A stretch of DNA of 64,000 nucleotides from Limosilactobacillus pontis (GCF_002940945.1 NZ_PNFV01000002.1:62001-126000), one strand, 5' to 3'; counted from the first letter of the stretch, positions 17,857 to 27,823 are shown. Notes: a model not told the origin generated them from the sequence alone. Translations and numbers: made by a program.

Positions 17857-19080
17857 ATGAAGATTACTAGTGTTGATGTAATGAAGATTCCATCTCCTGA
17901 CGTCAGCTTCAGCGGGAATGGTGGCGGATCGACCGAAGAATGGTCACCGATTATTGTCCGTATAAATACGGATGAGGGTATTTCCGGATTTGGTGAAGCT
18001 GGTTTGGCCTACGGTAAGGGCTGGCGTGCTGGCTTCGGCATGGTTCAGGACTTTGCCCACACCATTATTGGCGATGACCCGATGAATATTGAAAAGATCT
18101 GGGATAAGTTGCAACGAACAACCTACTGGGGAATTGCGGGTGGCGTTGTGCCAAATGCCGCAATCAGTGCCATCGACATTGCCCTTTGGGACATCAAGGG
18201 TAAGTATTACCGGTCACCGGTTTACCAACTACTAGGGGGGAAGACCAACCAACACCTGCGTGCCTATGCTAGTCAGCTGCAGTACAACTGGGGGACCGCA
18301 CCGGATCCGGCCCACCCGAAGCTTTCGACACCGGCCGAGTATGCTGACGTGGCGCGGCGCGTAAAGGCAGCTGGTTTTACCGCATTGAAGTTTGACCCCA
18401 TCATGTGGGGCGATGATCCGCAAAAGCCGTGGCATACCAAGGGTCCGTTGAACCATCATGAGATCAAGGTTGCCTACGATCGGGTCAAGGCTATTCGGGA
18501 CGCTGTTGGTCCAGACTTTGACATCATCATCGACATGCATGCCAACACGGATACCACCTCGGCGATTGAATATGCTCACGCCTTTGAACCGCTGAACATC
18601 CTTTATTACGAGGAACCAGTTGATCCAATGAATCCAGACTTCTATAAGATTGTCCGTGATAAGATGCCAGCCAAGATGGCAATTGCTGGTGGGGAACGGA
18701 CCTTTACCCGTTGGGGATTCCGGCAGATGTTGGAGGATCGGTCGATCGACATTGTCCAGCCTGACTTGACGTTGGCTGGTGGAATCACCGAAACCAAGAA
18801 GATCTGTGACATGGCTTACACCTATGACATTAATGCTCAGGTCCACGTCTGCGGTTCACCAATTGCCATTGCGGCGGCCCTGCAGGTTGAAGCGGTTATT
18901 CCGAACTTCTATATCCACGAGGTTTACCAGCGTGCAATGTATATCAAGGACCGGAATGCGGCCGTTTATGACGATTTGATTCCCCAAAATGGTTACGTTG
19001 ATGTTCCTGACCGTCCCGGGATTGGTCAAGAGTTGAAGCCGGAGATTATCAAGCAGAGTCTGATTGAAACAATAGATTAG
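17857..19080 (+). CDS. Enolase-superfamily sugar-acid dehydratase (galactonate/mannonate dehydratase-like)
   Basis: A 407-residue mandelate racemase/muconate-lactonizing-type enzyme. The capping domain leads to the barrel, where metal ligands appear as Asp in DIIIDMHANTD, Glu in YYEEP and Glu in GGERTF. The same DMH element supplies a second histidine (Asp-X-His), and a late His is in VHVCGSP. This DxH plus late-His pattern is that of the D-galactonate/D-mannonate dehydratase group, which remove water from aldonic acids to give 2-keto-3-deoxy acids. The exact substrate cannot be fixed. A good AGG site precedes the ATG. A lactonase starts 16 bases downstream, consistent with a lactone to acid to keto-acid route. 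Confidence 0.82.
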   Translation: MKITSVDVMKIPSPDVSFSGNGGGSTEEWSPIIVRINTDEGISGFGEAGLAYGKGWRAGFGMVQDFAHTIIGDDPMNIEKIWDKLQRTTYWGIAGGVVPNAAISAIDIALWDIKGKYYRSPVYQLLGGKTNQHLRAYASQLQYNWGTAPDPAHPKLSTPAEYADVARRVKAAGFTALKFDPIMWGDDPQKPWHTKGPLNHHEIKVAYDRVKAIRDAVGPDFDIIIDMHANTDTTSAIEYAHAFEPLNILYYEEPVDPMNPDFYKIVRDKMPAKMAIAGGERTFTRWGFRQMLEDRSIDIVQPDLTLAGGITETKKICDMAYTYDINAQVHVCGSPIAIAAALQVEAVIPNFYIHEVYQRAMYIKDRNAAVYDDLIPQNGYVDVPDRPGIGQELKPEIIKQSLIETID

Positions 19081-19096
19081 AAAGGAAGGTATCAAC

Positions 19097-20245
19097 ATGG
19101 AAGACAAATTTTTACTTGGTGGCTATACCGCTGACAGTTACACGAATGGTAAGCACAACAGCTCAGAAGGAATTTACACCGCTACCCTGGACACAGATAA
19201 GGGTGCGATAACCGCCATTGAGCCCGTTGTTAAGTTAGAGAACCCGGCATTTTTCAATTATTCAATCAAGGATCACAAAATTGCCGTGGTAATGACCAAG
19301 GATGACAAGACCGGTGGGGTTGGTATCATTGATGTTGATCCGCAGACGGGGAAGGGTAAGCTGATTTCTGAATCAATGCTCGACCAGTCCGTCAAGGGCA
19401 GCTACGAGGCTTATAACTACTTCGACCACCTCTACTATTGGAACAATCTGAAGTATACCGTGCCTTCTTACGTTTACCTTGATGACAAACGAAAGATGGT
19501 CTTCGCCGCTAACTACAACACCAACGCCATCCACACGTGGAAGCTTGATAATAACTACCAGTTTGTCGAATCACACCGTTACCCAATCGAAGGCCGGGGG
19601 CCAAAGGCGGTTCAAGATGCTGCCCACATCCACTTTACCCGCTTGTTGCCAGACGGCCGGCTGATCGTTTGCGCCCTAGGGGCAGATCGGTTGTTTGTCT
19701 ACGACGTCAACGATGATGCCAGCTTGACGAAGGTATTTGAATATGAAGTTGAACCAGGCTTTGGTCCACGGCAACTGGCATTCAATGAGAATACGAATAA
19801 CTACATTTACGTCTTGAACGAGGTTGGTAGCCGGACTGCGGTTGTTAAGTATGATCCGGCCACTGGTCACCTGAGTCGGATTGCGAGTTATTCCAACATT
19901 CCAGAAGGCTATGCTGGGCACAATCAATCAGCTGGAATTCGGGTTTCCGCTGACGGCAAGTTTGTCTACTCGTCTAATCGTGGACACAACTCCCTGGCTG
20001 TCTACCGGGTAATTGACGGTGGTAAACATCTGGAAAAGATTCAGACGATCAAGACCAACGGGGTTTCCCCACGTGATTTTGACCTTAGTAAGAATGGTGA
20101 CTTCTTGCTCTGTGCTAACCAAATGTCACATGAACTGATCCTCTTCAAGCGTGACCCGGAGACTGGTTATTTGACGGTTGCACAAGAAGGAATTAAGCAT
20201 GATGCCTGTGTTCGGGTGCTGGAAGCAACTGACTTTTTGGCATAA
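19097..20245 (+). CDS. Lactonase family protein, beta-propeller (6-phosphogluconolactonase/YkgB type)
   Basis: A 382-residue protein of the seven-bladed beta-propeller lactonase family. Blade-like repeats are visible: YVYLDDKRKMVFAANYNTNA, VYDVNDDASL, NNYIYVLNEVG, KFVYSSNRGHNSLAVY and FLLCANQMSHELILF. Family members hydrolyse sugar lactones such as 6-phosphogluconolactone. Here it is coupled to the sugar-acid dehydratase just upstream, so it probably opens an aldonolactone. AGGAAGG precedes the ATG. A bidirectional terminator follows. Confidence 0.88.
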   Translation: MEDKFLLGGYTADSYTNGKHNSSEGIYTATLDTDKGAITAIEPVVKLENPAFFNYSIKDHKIAVVMTKDDKTGGVGIIDVDPQTGKGKLISESMLDQSVKGSYEAYNYFDHLYYWNNLKYTVPSYVYLDDKRKMVFAANYNTNAIHTWKLDNNYQFVESHRYPIEGRGPKAVQDAAHIHFTRLLPDGRLIVCALGADRLFVYDVNDDASLTKVFEYEVEPGFGPRQLAFNENTNNYIYVLNEVGSRTAVVKYDPATGHLSRIASYSNIPEGYAGHNQSAGIRVSADGKFVYSSNRGHNSLAVYRVIDGGKHLEKIQTIKTNGVSPRDFDLSKNGDFLLCANQMSHELILFKRDPETGYLTVAQEGIKHDACVRVLEATDFLA

Positions 20246-20253
20246 TTAATACA

Positions 20254-20287
20254 AAAACGACTCGCCGTAAATGTAGCGAGTCGTTTT
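20254..20287. terminator. Bidirectional terminator between lactonase and LysR
   Basis: AAAACGACTCGC and GCGAGTCGTTTT are perfect arms around a 10-base loop. It serves the converging lactonase and LysR genes. Confidence 0.85.
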
Positions 20288-20305
20288 ATGCTTGCGGGGC
20301 AGAGC

Positions 20306-21211
20306 TTACTGGCGGTTATTAAATTTATCGACCAGTTTTTTCAATACTGGGTTGGTATTTTGCCGGTTATACCAGAAAGCAGATGAGTAGAAGTCGTTGC
20401 AGTCATCGCGGATCGGTAAGAAATTAATCAGCGGGTTCTGCAACTCCTCTTCATCGACGAGGACACTTGGAAAAAGCCCAAAGCCCTTGTTGACAGCGAC
20501 CATCAGGTTACGCTGTTCCAAGGTGGTGATCAGTTCCACCTGTTCCTCGCGCAGTAAGCCGGCAAACTTCTTAAGGAAGATCTTTTTGAGGTGAATCGAA
20601 CTGAATGGTGTGTAATAGAGCAGTTTTAGATTCTGTAATTGAGTGAAGCTGATCGAATCCTGCTTGCTTAGCGGGTTAAGCTTACTGATTCCAATATAGA
20701 AGGTCCCAATATACAGGTCCACCCGCTGGAGGTTGGGAAAGGTTTTGTCTATTTCATGGGTGCCATAGTAGGGAGAAATACAAAAGTCGAGGGCCATGCT
20801 ATCAACAAGGGAAAGCAGCCGCTGGCCGGTTTCCTGCTGGATCTCGATGTTAATATCAGGATTCTTGCTTAAGAAGTCCGTTAGGGCAGTCTGCCAAATG
20901 GTGGATTGACTTGGAGATGAGATCCCAGACTTCAGGCGCTTCTCTTGGATTGCGTTCCGGGTTTTAATCTTGGTAACCGCGGTTTTGTATGAATTTACGA
21001 TGTCCTGGGCCGTTACAATGAAGTCGCTCCCGTAGGAAGTCAGTTTTGTTCGATTCTTCTCCCGTTCGAATAGTTTGACGCCAAGTTCAGCTTCAATCTG
21101 GTTCATTTGCTTGGAGACCGCTCGTGGTGACAGGAACTGTTTCTGTGCTGCGGCCCGGAAACTGCCAAATTTGGCAACCATTAGGAATGTTTCTAGCTTA
21201 TCAATATCCAT
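20306..21211 (-). CDS. LysR-family transcriptional regulator, probably of gudD
   Basis: A 301-residue LysR regulator. The winged helix-turn-helix is at residues 1-60 (MDIDKLETFLMVAKFGSFRA, then AVSKQMNQIEAELGVKLFER) and the effector domain covers the rest. It is divergent from gudD with about 200 bases between, which is the usual layout for a LysR activator and its target. The effector is likely glucarate or an aldarate, by inference only. Confidence 0.88.
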   Translation of the reverse strand: MDIDKLETFLMVAKFGSFRAAAQKQFLSPRAVSKQMNQIEAELGVKLFEREKNRTKLTSYGSDFIVTAQDIVNSYKTAVTKIKTRNAIQEKRLKSGISSPSQSTIWQTALTDFLSKNPDINIEIQQETGQRLLSLVDSMALDFCISPYYGTHEIDKTFPNLQRVDLYIGTFYIGISKLNPLSKQDSISFTQLQNLKLLYYTPFSSIHLKKIFLKKFAGLLREEQVELITTLEQRNLMVAVNKGFGLFPSVLVDEEELQNPLINFLPIRDDCNDFYSSAFWYNRQNTNPVLKKLVDKFNNRQ

Positions 21212-21317
21212 GAGTAACCCCTTATTTAATTCTTCACGAATAACTATTTAACATTACTAATTTTAACCGGGTTTAGTCACAAGAACAACTAGTTCGCCTC
21301 CTATATTAACAGTACCT

Positions 21318-21331
21318 GTTCAATGCTGAAC
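21318..21331. promoter_or_regulatory. Inverted repeat in the LysR-gudD divergent region
   Basis: GTTCA, four bases, TGAAC forms a perfect dyad about 78 bases before the gudD start. It is a candidate LysR operator. Confidence 0.4.
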
Positions 21332-21408
21332 ATTTCAATATAATGAAAATTAGAGAGCTTGATAAATTTATCCAAGTTGAAAAAATCAATTGGTTAGGAG
21401 ATTATAAT

Positions 21409-22737
21409 ATGTCAATTCCAAAGATTGCCAAAATGGAAGTTTACCCGGTTGCCGGTTATGATAGTATGCTGCTCAACCTCAGTGGGGCGCACGGACCATT
21501 CTTTACCCGGAACATTGTTATCTTAACAACCGATGAAGGTCAAGTCGGAGTAGGTGAAGTCCCTGGTGGTGAAAAGATTACGGACACTCTGGAGAAAGCC
21601 AAGGATATCGTGGTTGGCTCCTCCATCGGTGAATACAAGGCTGTGCTACAGAAGATTCAAAAGGAATTTGCCTACCTTGACAAGGGTGGTCGTGGTAAGC
21701 AAACATTTGACCTGCGGATCATGGTTCATGCCCTGACAGCAGTTGAAACGGCTTTCCTGGACCTGCTAGGGAAGCACCTGCACGTTCCTGTTGCGGCTCT
21801 CTTGGGTGACGGTCAACAACGCGAAAAGGTCGGGGTCCTTGGCTACCTCTTCTGGGTAGGGGATGCCTCTAAGACTGATCTCCCGTACATTCAAGATGAT
21901 GATGATTCTAGTGAGTGGGGTCGCCTGCGTCGGAAGCCAGCGATGGACATTGACTCTCTGGTAAAACTTGCTCAAGCCGCTTACGACAAGTACGGCTTCA
22001 AGACTTTCAAGCTCAAGGGAGGTGTCTTCGATGGTGAAAAGGAAGTTGCCGCAATGAAGGCTCTTCACGAGGCCTTTCCGAATGCCAAACTGGATCTTGA
22101 TCCTAATGGTGGTTGGAGCCTTAAGCAGGCCCTTCACTATGCTGATGAATTGAAGGACGTGCTTCATTACATCGAAGACCCAGCTGGTGCAGAGAATGGC
22201 TTCTCCGGTCGTGAGATCCTGGCACGTTTCCAGAAGTTAACCCACATGCCGGTAGCCACCAACATGGTTGATACCGACTGGCGGCAGATGTCTGCTGCCC
22301 TGGCCCTGAATGCTATCTCCATTCCATTGGCAGATCCACACTTCTGGACCATGGAGGGTGCCGTTCGGGTTGCACAACTGTGCGATGAATTTGACCTGAA
22401 CTGGGGTGTTCACTCCAACAACCACTTCGATATTTCCCTGGCAATGGTTGCTAATGCCGCTGCCGCTGCTCCTGGCCGGCTTTACGATGTTGATACCCAC
22501 TGGATCTGGCAGGATGGTCAGAACCTGACGAAGAACCCATACAAGATTGAAAATGGACAACTGACGGTTCCACGGACCAACGAAGGCCTTGGCGTTGAAA
22601 TTGACATGGATGCCGTCAAGAAGGCCCACCAACTCTATGTCGATAACCACCTGGGTGCTCGTGATGATGCTGCGGCAATGCAGTACTTGATTCCAGGTTG
22701 GAAGTTCGATCCAAAGCGTCCAGCATTAGTACGCTAA
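21409..22737 (+). CDS. gudD: Glucarate dehydratase
   Basis: A 442-residue enolase-superfamily enzyme that dehydrates D-glucarate (and L-idarate) to 5-keto-4-deoxyglucarate. Catalytic lysine is in TFKLKGGVF, metal ligands in DLDPNGGW and IEDPAG, and the general-base histidine in [10 protein letters not shown]. These match GudD, as does the early [20 protein letters not shown] stretch. The frame is open from an ATG at 21343, but TAGGAG at 21395-21400 favours the ATG at 21409. It is monocistronic up to a strong terminator. The expected next enzymes (aldolase) are not in this window; a candidate tartronate semialdehyde reductase is at 33525. Confidence 0.92.
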   Translation: MSIPKIAKMEVYPVAGYDSMLLNLSGAHGPFFTRNIVILTTDEGQVGVGEVPGGEKITDTLEKAKDIVVGSSIGEYKAVLQKIQKEFAYLDKGGRGKQTFDLRIMVHALTAVETAFLDLLGKHLHVPVAALLGDGQQREKVGVLGYLFWVGDASKTDLPYIQDDDDSSEWGRLRRKPAMDIDSLVKLAQAAYDKYGFKTFKLKGGVFDGEKEVAAMKALHEAFPNAKLDLDPNGGWSLKQALHYADELKDVLHYIEDPAGAENGFSGREILARFQKLTHMPVATNMVDTDWRQMSAALALNAISIPLADPHFWTMEGAVRVAQLCDEFDLNWGVHSNNHFDISLAMVANAAAAAPGRLYDVDTHWIWQDGQNLTKNPYKIENGQLTVPRTNEGLGVEIDMDAVKKAHQLYVDNHLGARDDAAAMQYLIPGWKFDPKRPALVR

Positions 22738-22758
22738 TTTAGCATAGTAGGATAATCA

Positions 22759-22824
22759 CCCACCGGTGAACGATACTTGATAGTTGACCACAGCTGTTTA
22801 GTATCGCTGCCGGTGGGCTTTTTT
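22759..22824 (+). terminator. Terminator of gudD
   Basis: CCCACCGG (22759-22766) pairs with CCGGTGGG (22810-22817), CGATAC with GTATCG inside, then a T run. It isolates gudD from the AEC gene. Confidence 0.85.
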
Positions 22825-22840
22825 ATAGTGGGGGATCAGA

Positions 22841-23870
22841 ATGGATATTTGGTACGAATTATTGCGGATCATTGCAAACGCGAAGGTTATTGGAATCATC
22901 GCATCGGTTGTCTTGATAACGGGATTAGGCTATGTTTTGACATCCCGGCATGTTTTCTCAGCCCGGTTTGCCGACGAGCTTTCCCAGCTGGTCCTGGTTA
23001 TTGCGGTGCCCGCCCTGGCTTTTAACTCGTTTATGCAGCCGCTCGCCGCTGGAACGTTGAAACAGGGAGTGGTCCTGGTTGTCTGGGGAATTGTTCTTTA
23101 TGCTGTCTTATTGGTGATCAGTCCCTTTGCTTACTGGTGGGTGTCCTCGGCCAATCAGCGAGAAATTCTGGGGATTATTACCACCTTTGGCTCAACTACA
23201 GTCTTTGGCATCCCAATTGTTGGAGCGCTCGCTGGCGCCCACGGTGTTGTCTATGCGTCCTTATTTAACATTGCCTATCGGGATTCTACTTTATACTTAT
23301 GTTTACATTCGAATGTCTAAGCAACCGGTGACACTGCGACAAATGGTTAAAATTATTGCCAACCCGATTGTAGTGGCGACCCTTCTTGGCCTATTGTGCT
23401 GGCTTTGTCAACCGTTGGCGCCCCACGTGCTTATCGGACATCATGAGGTTGCGTTTTACCGAATTGATCAGACAGCTCCGTGGCTTTATTATCCACTCCA
23501 ATATCTTGCTAATCTTGCCGCACCACTCTCATGGCTCTTGGTGGGATGCACTCTGGGCAGTTATCTTTCCTTGGGGAAGATCCTTACCGATCGGCTGGCT
23601 TGGTACTACGGTCTTATAAAGTCGTTGCTAGTTCCAGCCATTTGCTTGGGGAGTGTCCTGGCCAGTCAGGCAATGGGGGTTAGACCGGTTTCGGTGACTG
23701 GAATAATGGCTATCACTCTGTTAATGGCCTCCCCAACCTCAACAATTCCGGTAGTTTATTCGGTAAACTACCATCAATACCCACTTATGACGGCTAAGTG
23801 TTCTATAGTTTCAAACATCACCTCAATTATTTTTCTACCGATTTGGTTGATTATTCTAGACTTAATTTAG
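22841..23870 (+). pseudogene. AEC-family transporter, split by a one-base frameshift
   Basis: The 5' part encodes about 147 residues of an auxin-efflux-carrier-type membrane protein up to LFNIAYR, then runs into a stop at 23318-23320. The rest continues in the next frame from ILLYTYVYIRMSKQPV to the end at 23870, with hydrophobic segments and the typical late TSTIPVVYSVNYH region. Removing one G from the GGG at 23280-23282 restores a continuous frame of about 342 residues. GGGGGAT precedes the ATG. Either the gene is inactive or the extra G is a sequencing error. The family exports or imports small organic acids; it lies between gudD and a GntP permease. Confidence 0.85.
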
Positions 23871-24075
23871 AGGGGGATTCAATAAATTGTTATGTGATTT
23901 ACAAATGCTGTTTTGCTTTAAAGAGTCCTTAGTGAAACAACAAAGGCGATTATAACAATTGTTTGGCGTTGGATGGGTTTAATCTGTTCAGCTCAGGAAC
24001 ATTTAGTGACTGCGATATTGCTCATTTATTCACTATAATTAACACAAAGAATAATAGTGAAAGTGGGGAATTAAG

Positions 24076-25413
24076 ATGTCGATCCTGATAATGCTATTGG
24101 GTGTGCTATTACTGTTTTTTCTAATCATCAAACTTAAGCTCAATACTTTTGTCTCTCTGTTACTCGTTTCGATATTTGTTGGTCTCCTCCTGGGGATTCC
24201 TTGGACTAAGGTGCCGACAGTGGTTGAACAGGGGATTGGAGACCAGGTTGGCCACCTCGCAATCATCTTTGGCTTGGGAGCGATGCTAGGTCAACTTATT
24301 TCAGATTCGGGAGCTGGCTTTCAAATTGCCAACACCTTTACGGCCAGGTTTGGTCGTAAATATATTGAATTGGCTGTTGTACTGACCTCGTTTATTATCG
24401 GCCTGGCGATGTTCTTTGAGGTGGGCCTGGTCATTTTACTACCGATCATCTACGCAATCGCCGTTGAACTTGATGTCGCCTTTCTATATCTAGCATTGCC
24501 AATGGCAGTTGCATTAAACGTGGCACATGCATTTTTGCCACCACATCCATCACCGGTTGCCGTGGCGGGAATCCTGCATGCACCGTTGGGTCAAGTTTTG
24601 TTGGTGGGTATCCTCTGCGCAATTCCGGTCGTCCTGATTGCCGGTCCGCTTTACAACCACTTCTTGATGAAGGTTTACCCGCAAGTTTATCGTAAGAATG
24701 TTCAAATTGCGGTGCTTGGTGACATTCATCAGCCCCACTCTAACAAAGATCTGCCTAGTTTTGGAATCAGCATCATCACGGCGACACTACCGCTAGTCTT
24801 AATCATTATTGCCACTATTGCCAAGTATATTTTGCCAGCGCATAGCCTTTTTTCAGCAATCATTCAATTTATTGGGAATCCAGACTTAGCGATGGTAATT
24901 TCATTGATTTTTGCCGTGATTGCTTTAGGTATTTACCGGGGAACGGCGATGAAGAAGATTGGTCAGTCAATGGAGAATGCCATTAAGCAGATTGCAATGA
25001 TGCTGCTTATTATCGGTGGCGCCGGGGCATTTAAACAGGTGCTGGTTACCGGTGGGGTGGCCAATGACATCTCTGCATTATTCCTACACTCGAGTATCTC
25101 ACCATTGGTAGCTGCATGGTTGATCCCGGCTCTCCTCCATTTCTGCCTCGGTTCAACAACGGTGGCCGCACTGACAGGTGCTGGTTTGGTCGCGCCGCTA
25201 ACTGCTGGCACAACGGTTGACCCGGTTTTGATGGTGCTCGCCGTGGGGGCTGGTTCGACATTTGACGATCATGTTAATGGGGCTGGCTTCTGGATGGTCA
25301 AGGAGTACTTTGGCTTGAGTCTCAAGGAAGCCCTGGCCACTTGGTCGGTACTGACCTGCGTGACCTCTGTGATCGGACTCGGCGTTGTTCTTCTAGTTTC
25401 GCTGTTCGTCTAA
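24076..25413 (+). CDS. GntP-family gluconate/organic acid permease
   Basis: A 445-residue, highly hydrophobic transporter of the gluconate:H+ symporter family with about 12-14 membrane segments. Typical stretches are LGAMLGQLISDSGAGFQIAN, FFEVGLVILLPIIYAIA, FLPPHPSPVAVAGIL and FDDHVNGAGFWMVKEYFGLS. Family members import gluconate, fructuronate or related sugar acids. A TATAAT box is at 24034-24039, with GTGGGGA before the ATG. The neighbourhood of sugar-acid dehydratases suggests it feeds that pathway. Confidence 0.9.
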   Translation: MSILIMLLGVLLLFFLIIKLKLNTFVSLLLVSIFVGLLLGIPWTKVPTVVEQGIGDQVGHLAIIFGLGAMLGQLISDSGAGFQIANTFTARFGRKYIELAVVLTSFIIGLAMFFEVGLVILLPIIYAIAVELDVAFLYLALPMAVALNVAHAFLPPHPSPVAVAGILHAPLGQVLLVGILCAIPVVLIAGPLYNHFLMKVYPQVYRKNVQIAVLGDIHQPHSNKDLPSFGISIITATLPLVLIIIATIAKYILPAHSLFSAIIQFIGNPDLAMVISLIFAVIALGIYRGTAMKKIGQSMENAIKQIAMMLLIIGGAGAFKQVLVTGGVANDISALFLHSSISPLVAAWLIPALLHFCLGSTTVAALTGAGLVAPLTAGTTVDPVLMVLAVGAGSTFDDHVNGAGFWMVKEYFGLSLKEALATWSVLTCVTSVIGLGVVLLVSLFV

Positions 25414-25455
25414 ACTTTTGTTAAGCTGTTCTATGATAATTAAACTATTAAAAAT

Positions 25456-25496
25456 AAAAATTGGGAGCCATTATAAGAGTGGTTCCCAATTTTTTA
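25456..25496 (+). terminator. Terminator of the GntP permease
   Basis: AAAAATTGGGAGCCA and TGGTTCCCAATTTTTT arms around a short loop. Confidence 0.85.
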
Positions 25497-25601
25497 GTAT
25501 AGATCATGATATTCCTGGACGAATTCTGCAAAGTCGGGAAGAATAAAGGTGAGTTTATCCCGAACAGGAGATTTAATGGTTCTGAGAAAATAATAGAAAA
25601 C

Positions 25602-25638
25602 AAAGAGCTGGCCCTCCGATGGGGGAGTCAGCTCTTTA
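25602..25638 (-). terminator. Terminator of the LCP gene
   Basis: AAAGAGCTG(G)C and (GT)CAGCTCTTT arms with CCCTCC/GGGGGAG inside. It directly follows the LCP stop and can work on both strands. I see nothing in the about 100 bases between it and the GntP terminator. Confidence 0.8.
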
Positions 25639-25642
25639 TTTG

Positions 25643-26695
25643 CTAATAACCACTGCCGGGAACGTTATAACGTGCTCCATTAGGAAGGGTAAAGTTAATC
25701 CGGTTATAGCCGTTCCAGGTAGTCTGCTGGTGATACATCATTGTTTCATTGTTATGGATAGGACCTACTGGTGAGCGGCCAAGCGCGCAATTAATATTGT
25801 TAGATACCCGTGTAATTTCTTTAGGTGTTGCAATTTGAAAATCAGTTCCGTCGATTTTGGCATCCTTACCTTGCAGGTGATCTTTGTGAACATGATTCAT
25901 TGCGGTGTGGTAGTTTAGGTAAAGGGTGGTAACGTTATTAACGGGAAGGTTGGTTCGTACACCATCGGAAATTGCTTCCATGATCTGATTAGCATCGGCA
26001 AGGGACCCCTTTTTCTTAAAGGTCGTAATTGCCGATTCAATTACTTGCTGGCCTCGTTTTTGCCGGCCATAGTCATTATTAGGGTCATCATAACGCATTC
26101 GTGAGTACTTCAAAGCCTCGTCGCCGTTGAGGTGCTGGCGACCCTTCTTGAAATGGTGCCCCTCGTAGGTAAAGGCGAATGGATTATCGACCGTAACACC
26201 GCCTACCGCATTGACAACCTTCTTCAGCGTCCCCATGTTCAGCAGGGCATAGTAGTCGACGGGAACGTCGAGCAGTTCATGGACTTGATGTTGCGCCAGT
26301 TTGGCGCCACCGATTGCATAGGCAGCGTTGATCTTAACGTAATCGGCCCCGCGCTTAGTATTGACTTTAACTAAGGTATCACGAGGAATTGCCGTCATGG
26401 TGATCGCCTGACGCTTGGGGTTAACGGTTACCAGTTCCATTGTGTCAGTGTTACCAGCGTAACTGGTCCCCCGTCCCAGGGCCCCGACATCAGTTCCCAT
26501 GATCAGGACGGTGAAGGGGCGTTTATTTTTTAATTGGGTAGGCAGTTTCTTACTACCCACTACCATCTTATTTGATGCCGTTTTTAAGGAGTGATATTCG
26601 TGAACTCCTACAATAACGACACCTAAAATAATTATTAATAGTAGCCATAGCCACCCCTTGCGAGAATGGTGACTGACTTGCTCTTCTTCACGCAT
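25643..26695 (-). CDS. LytR-CpsA-Psr (LCP) family cell-wall protein
   Basis: A 350-residue protein with a short cytoplasmic start, one membrane segment (about residues 14-30) and an extracellular LCP domain. Diagnostic stretches are LIMGTDVGALGRGTSYAGNT, TMTAIPRDTLVKV and the Arg-rich SRMRYDDPNNDYGRQKRGQQ. LCP enzymes transfer wall teichoic acid, polysaccharide or other glycopolymers from lipid carriers to peptidoglycan. AAAGGAG precedes the ATG. It stands alone, divergent from a LysR gene 113 bases away. The acceptor polymer is not indicated. Confidence 0.92.
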   Translation of the reverse strand: MREEEQVSHHSRKGWLWLLLIIILGVVIVGVHEYHSLKTASNKMVVGSKKLPTQLKNKRPFTVLIMGTDVGALGRGTSYAGNTDTMELVTVNPKRQAITMTAIPRDTLVKVNTKRGADYVKINAAYAIGGAKLAQHQVHELLDVPVDYYALLNMGTLKKVVNAVGGVTVDNPFAFTYEGHHFKKGRQHLNGDEALKYSRMRYDDPNNDYGRQKRGQQVIESAITTFKKKGSLADANQIMEAISDGVRTNLPVNNVTTLYLNYHTAMNHVHKDHLQGKDAKIDGTDFQIATPKEITRVSNNINCALGRSPVGPIHNNETMMYHQQTTWNGYNRINFTLPNGARYNVPGSGY

Positions 26696-26808
26696 ATTAT
26701 TGGCTCCTTTGTTAAATCCTAATAATATTTTAACGAGGGAGCGATATTAAATAAAATACTGATTTATGATAGCATGTATTAAAAAATTAGATATCTAGGG
26801 GCGATTAA

Positions 26809-27657
26809 ATGAATATCAAACAACTTCGGGCGTTTCTGGTTGTGGCCCAGGAACGTCAAATCACGGCCGCAGCCAAGCGGCTCTATACCTCCCAACCGCC
26901 ACTATCTTATCAGATGAAGCAATTGGAGAAGGAACTGGGCGTTAAGCTGTTTGTCCGCAGTGCCTACGGGATTCGATTGACTGAAGCCGGGAAGACCTTT
27001 CAGCACTATGCCCAGAAGATTGTTAGTCTTGAGCGTCAGGCTCATGATGAACTGAATCAGGAGGAAAACGGTGAGGCTGGACAGATCAACTTGGGATTGA
27101 TCTCGTCAGCGGGTGAACTGATTCCCAATACCGCCATGCGGGTACTGACAGCGAATTATCCCCGGATTACCTTCAATATCATTGAGGGTAACACTTTTGA
27201 CCTGCTAGACCAGCTCAACGATGACTTGCTTGACCTGGCAATCGTTCGAACACCGTTAAATATGCGGGGATTAGCTAAGAAGGTTTTGAATACGGACCGG
27301 ATGGTGGCGGCCTATGATCCAGCTCGGATGAAACTCCCGGCTCAACTAAAGTTAGCTGATTTAGCTGGGCAGCCATTGATTCTCTACCGTCGTTTTGAGG
27401 GGATCTTTAACCGTGACTTTGCCCAGCAGGGAATAGCACCCTTTTATGCGGTCAAGTGTGATGATGCGCGAACAGCTATCCGGTGGGCTGATGGCGGGAT
27501 GGGCGTGGCCCTGGTACCAGAATCGATTGCCCGCTGTGTTGCCCACCACACTATCGTCCCAGTTGACTATCCATCCTGGAATACCCATGTCCAGGTAATA
27601 TGGAAGAAGAGTGGGACGGTGCGCCCAGTGATCAAGCGCCTGATTGAGCTGCTATAG
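26809..27657 (+). CDS. LysR-family transcriptional regulator
   Basis: A 282-residue LysR protein with an N-terminal winged helix (MNIKQLRAFLVVAQERQITA, then YQMKQLEKELGVKLF) and a C-terminal periplasmic-binding-like effector domain. No neighbour is an obvious target: the LCP gene is divergent and the NmrA gene converges. The effector is unknown. Confidence 0.88.
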   Translation: MNIKQLRAFLVVAQERQITAAAKRLYTSQPPLSYQMKQLEKELGVKLFVRSAYGIRLTEAGKTFQHYAQKIVSLERQAHDELNQEENGEAGQINLGLISSAGELIPNTAMRVLTANYPRITFNIIEGNTFDLLDQLNDDLLDLAIVRTPLNMRGLAKKVLNTDRMVAAYDPARMKLPAQLKLADLAGQPLILYRRFEGIFNRDFAQQGIAPFYAVKCDDARTAIRWADGGMGVALVPESIARCVAHHTIVPVDYPSWNTHVQVIWKKSGTVRPVIKRLIELL

Positions 27658-27660
27658 AAA

Positions 27661-27686
27661 AATGCCTGCCAACGTGGACAGGCATT
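27661..27686 (+). terminator. Hairpin after the LysR gene
   Basis: AATGCCTG and CAGGCATT form a perfect 8-bp stem; the T tract after it is poor (ATATAA), so termination may be weak. From here to 27823 no other feature is visible. Confidence 0.5.
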
Positions 27687-27823
27687 ATATAAAGAGCACC
27701 AAAGATTCGCTTTTTTTAGTTGCTCAAGCCGGTTAGCTTAGTTATTACCGGGTTCAATTAAAGATGGGAACGATTTATTTTTATGACTTGACTATAACGT
27801 TAGTGGACAGTTTATTGTAACTA

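Noticed and set aside
21343..21408. N-terminal extension of gudD by 22 codons
   Set aside because: No ribosome site before 21343, while TAGGAG fits the ATG at 21409, where the glucarate dehydratase homology begins.
22841..23870. Two separate small transporter genes (22841-23320 and 23127-23870)
   Set aside because: Both parts join into one AEC transporter after a single-base correction.
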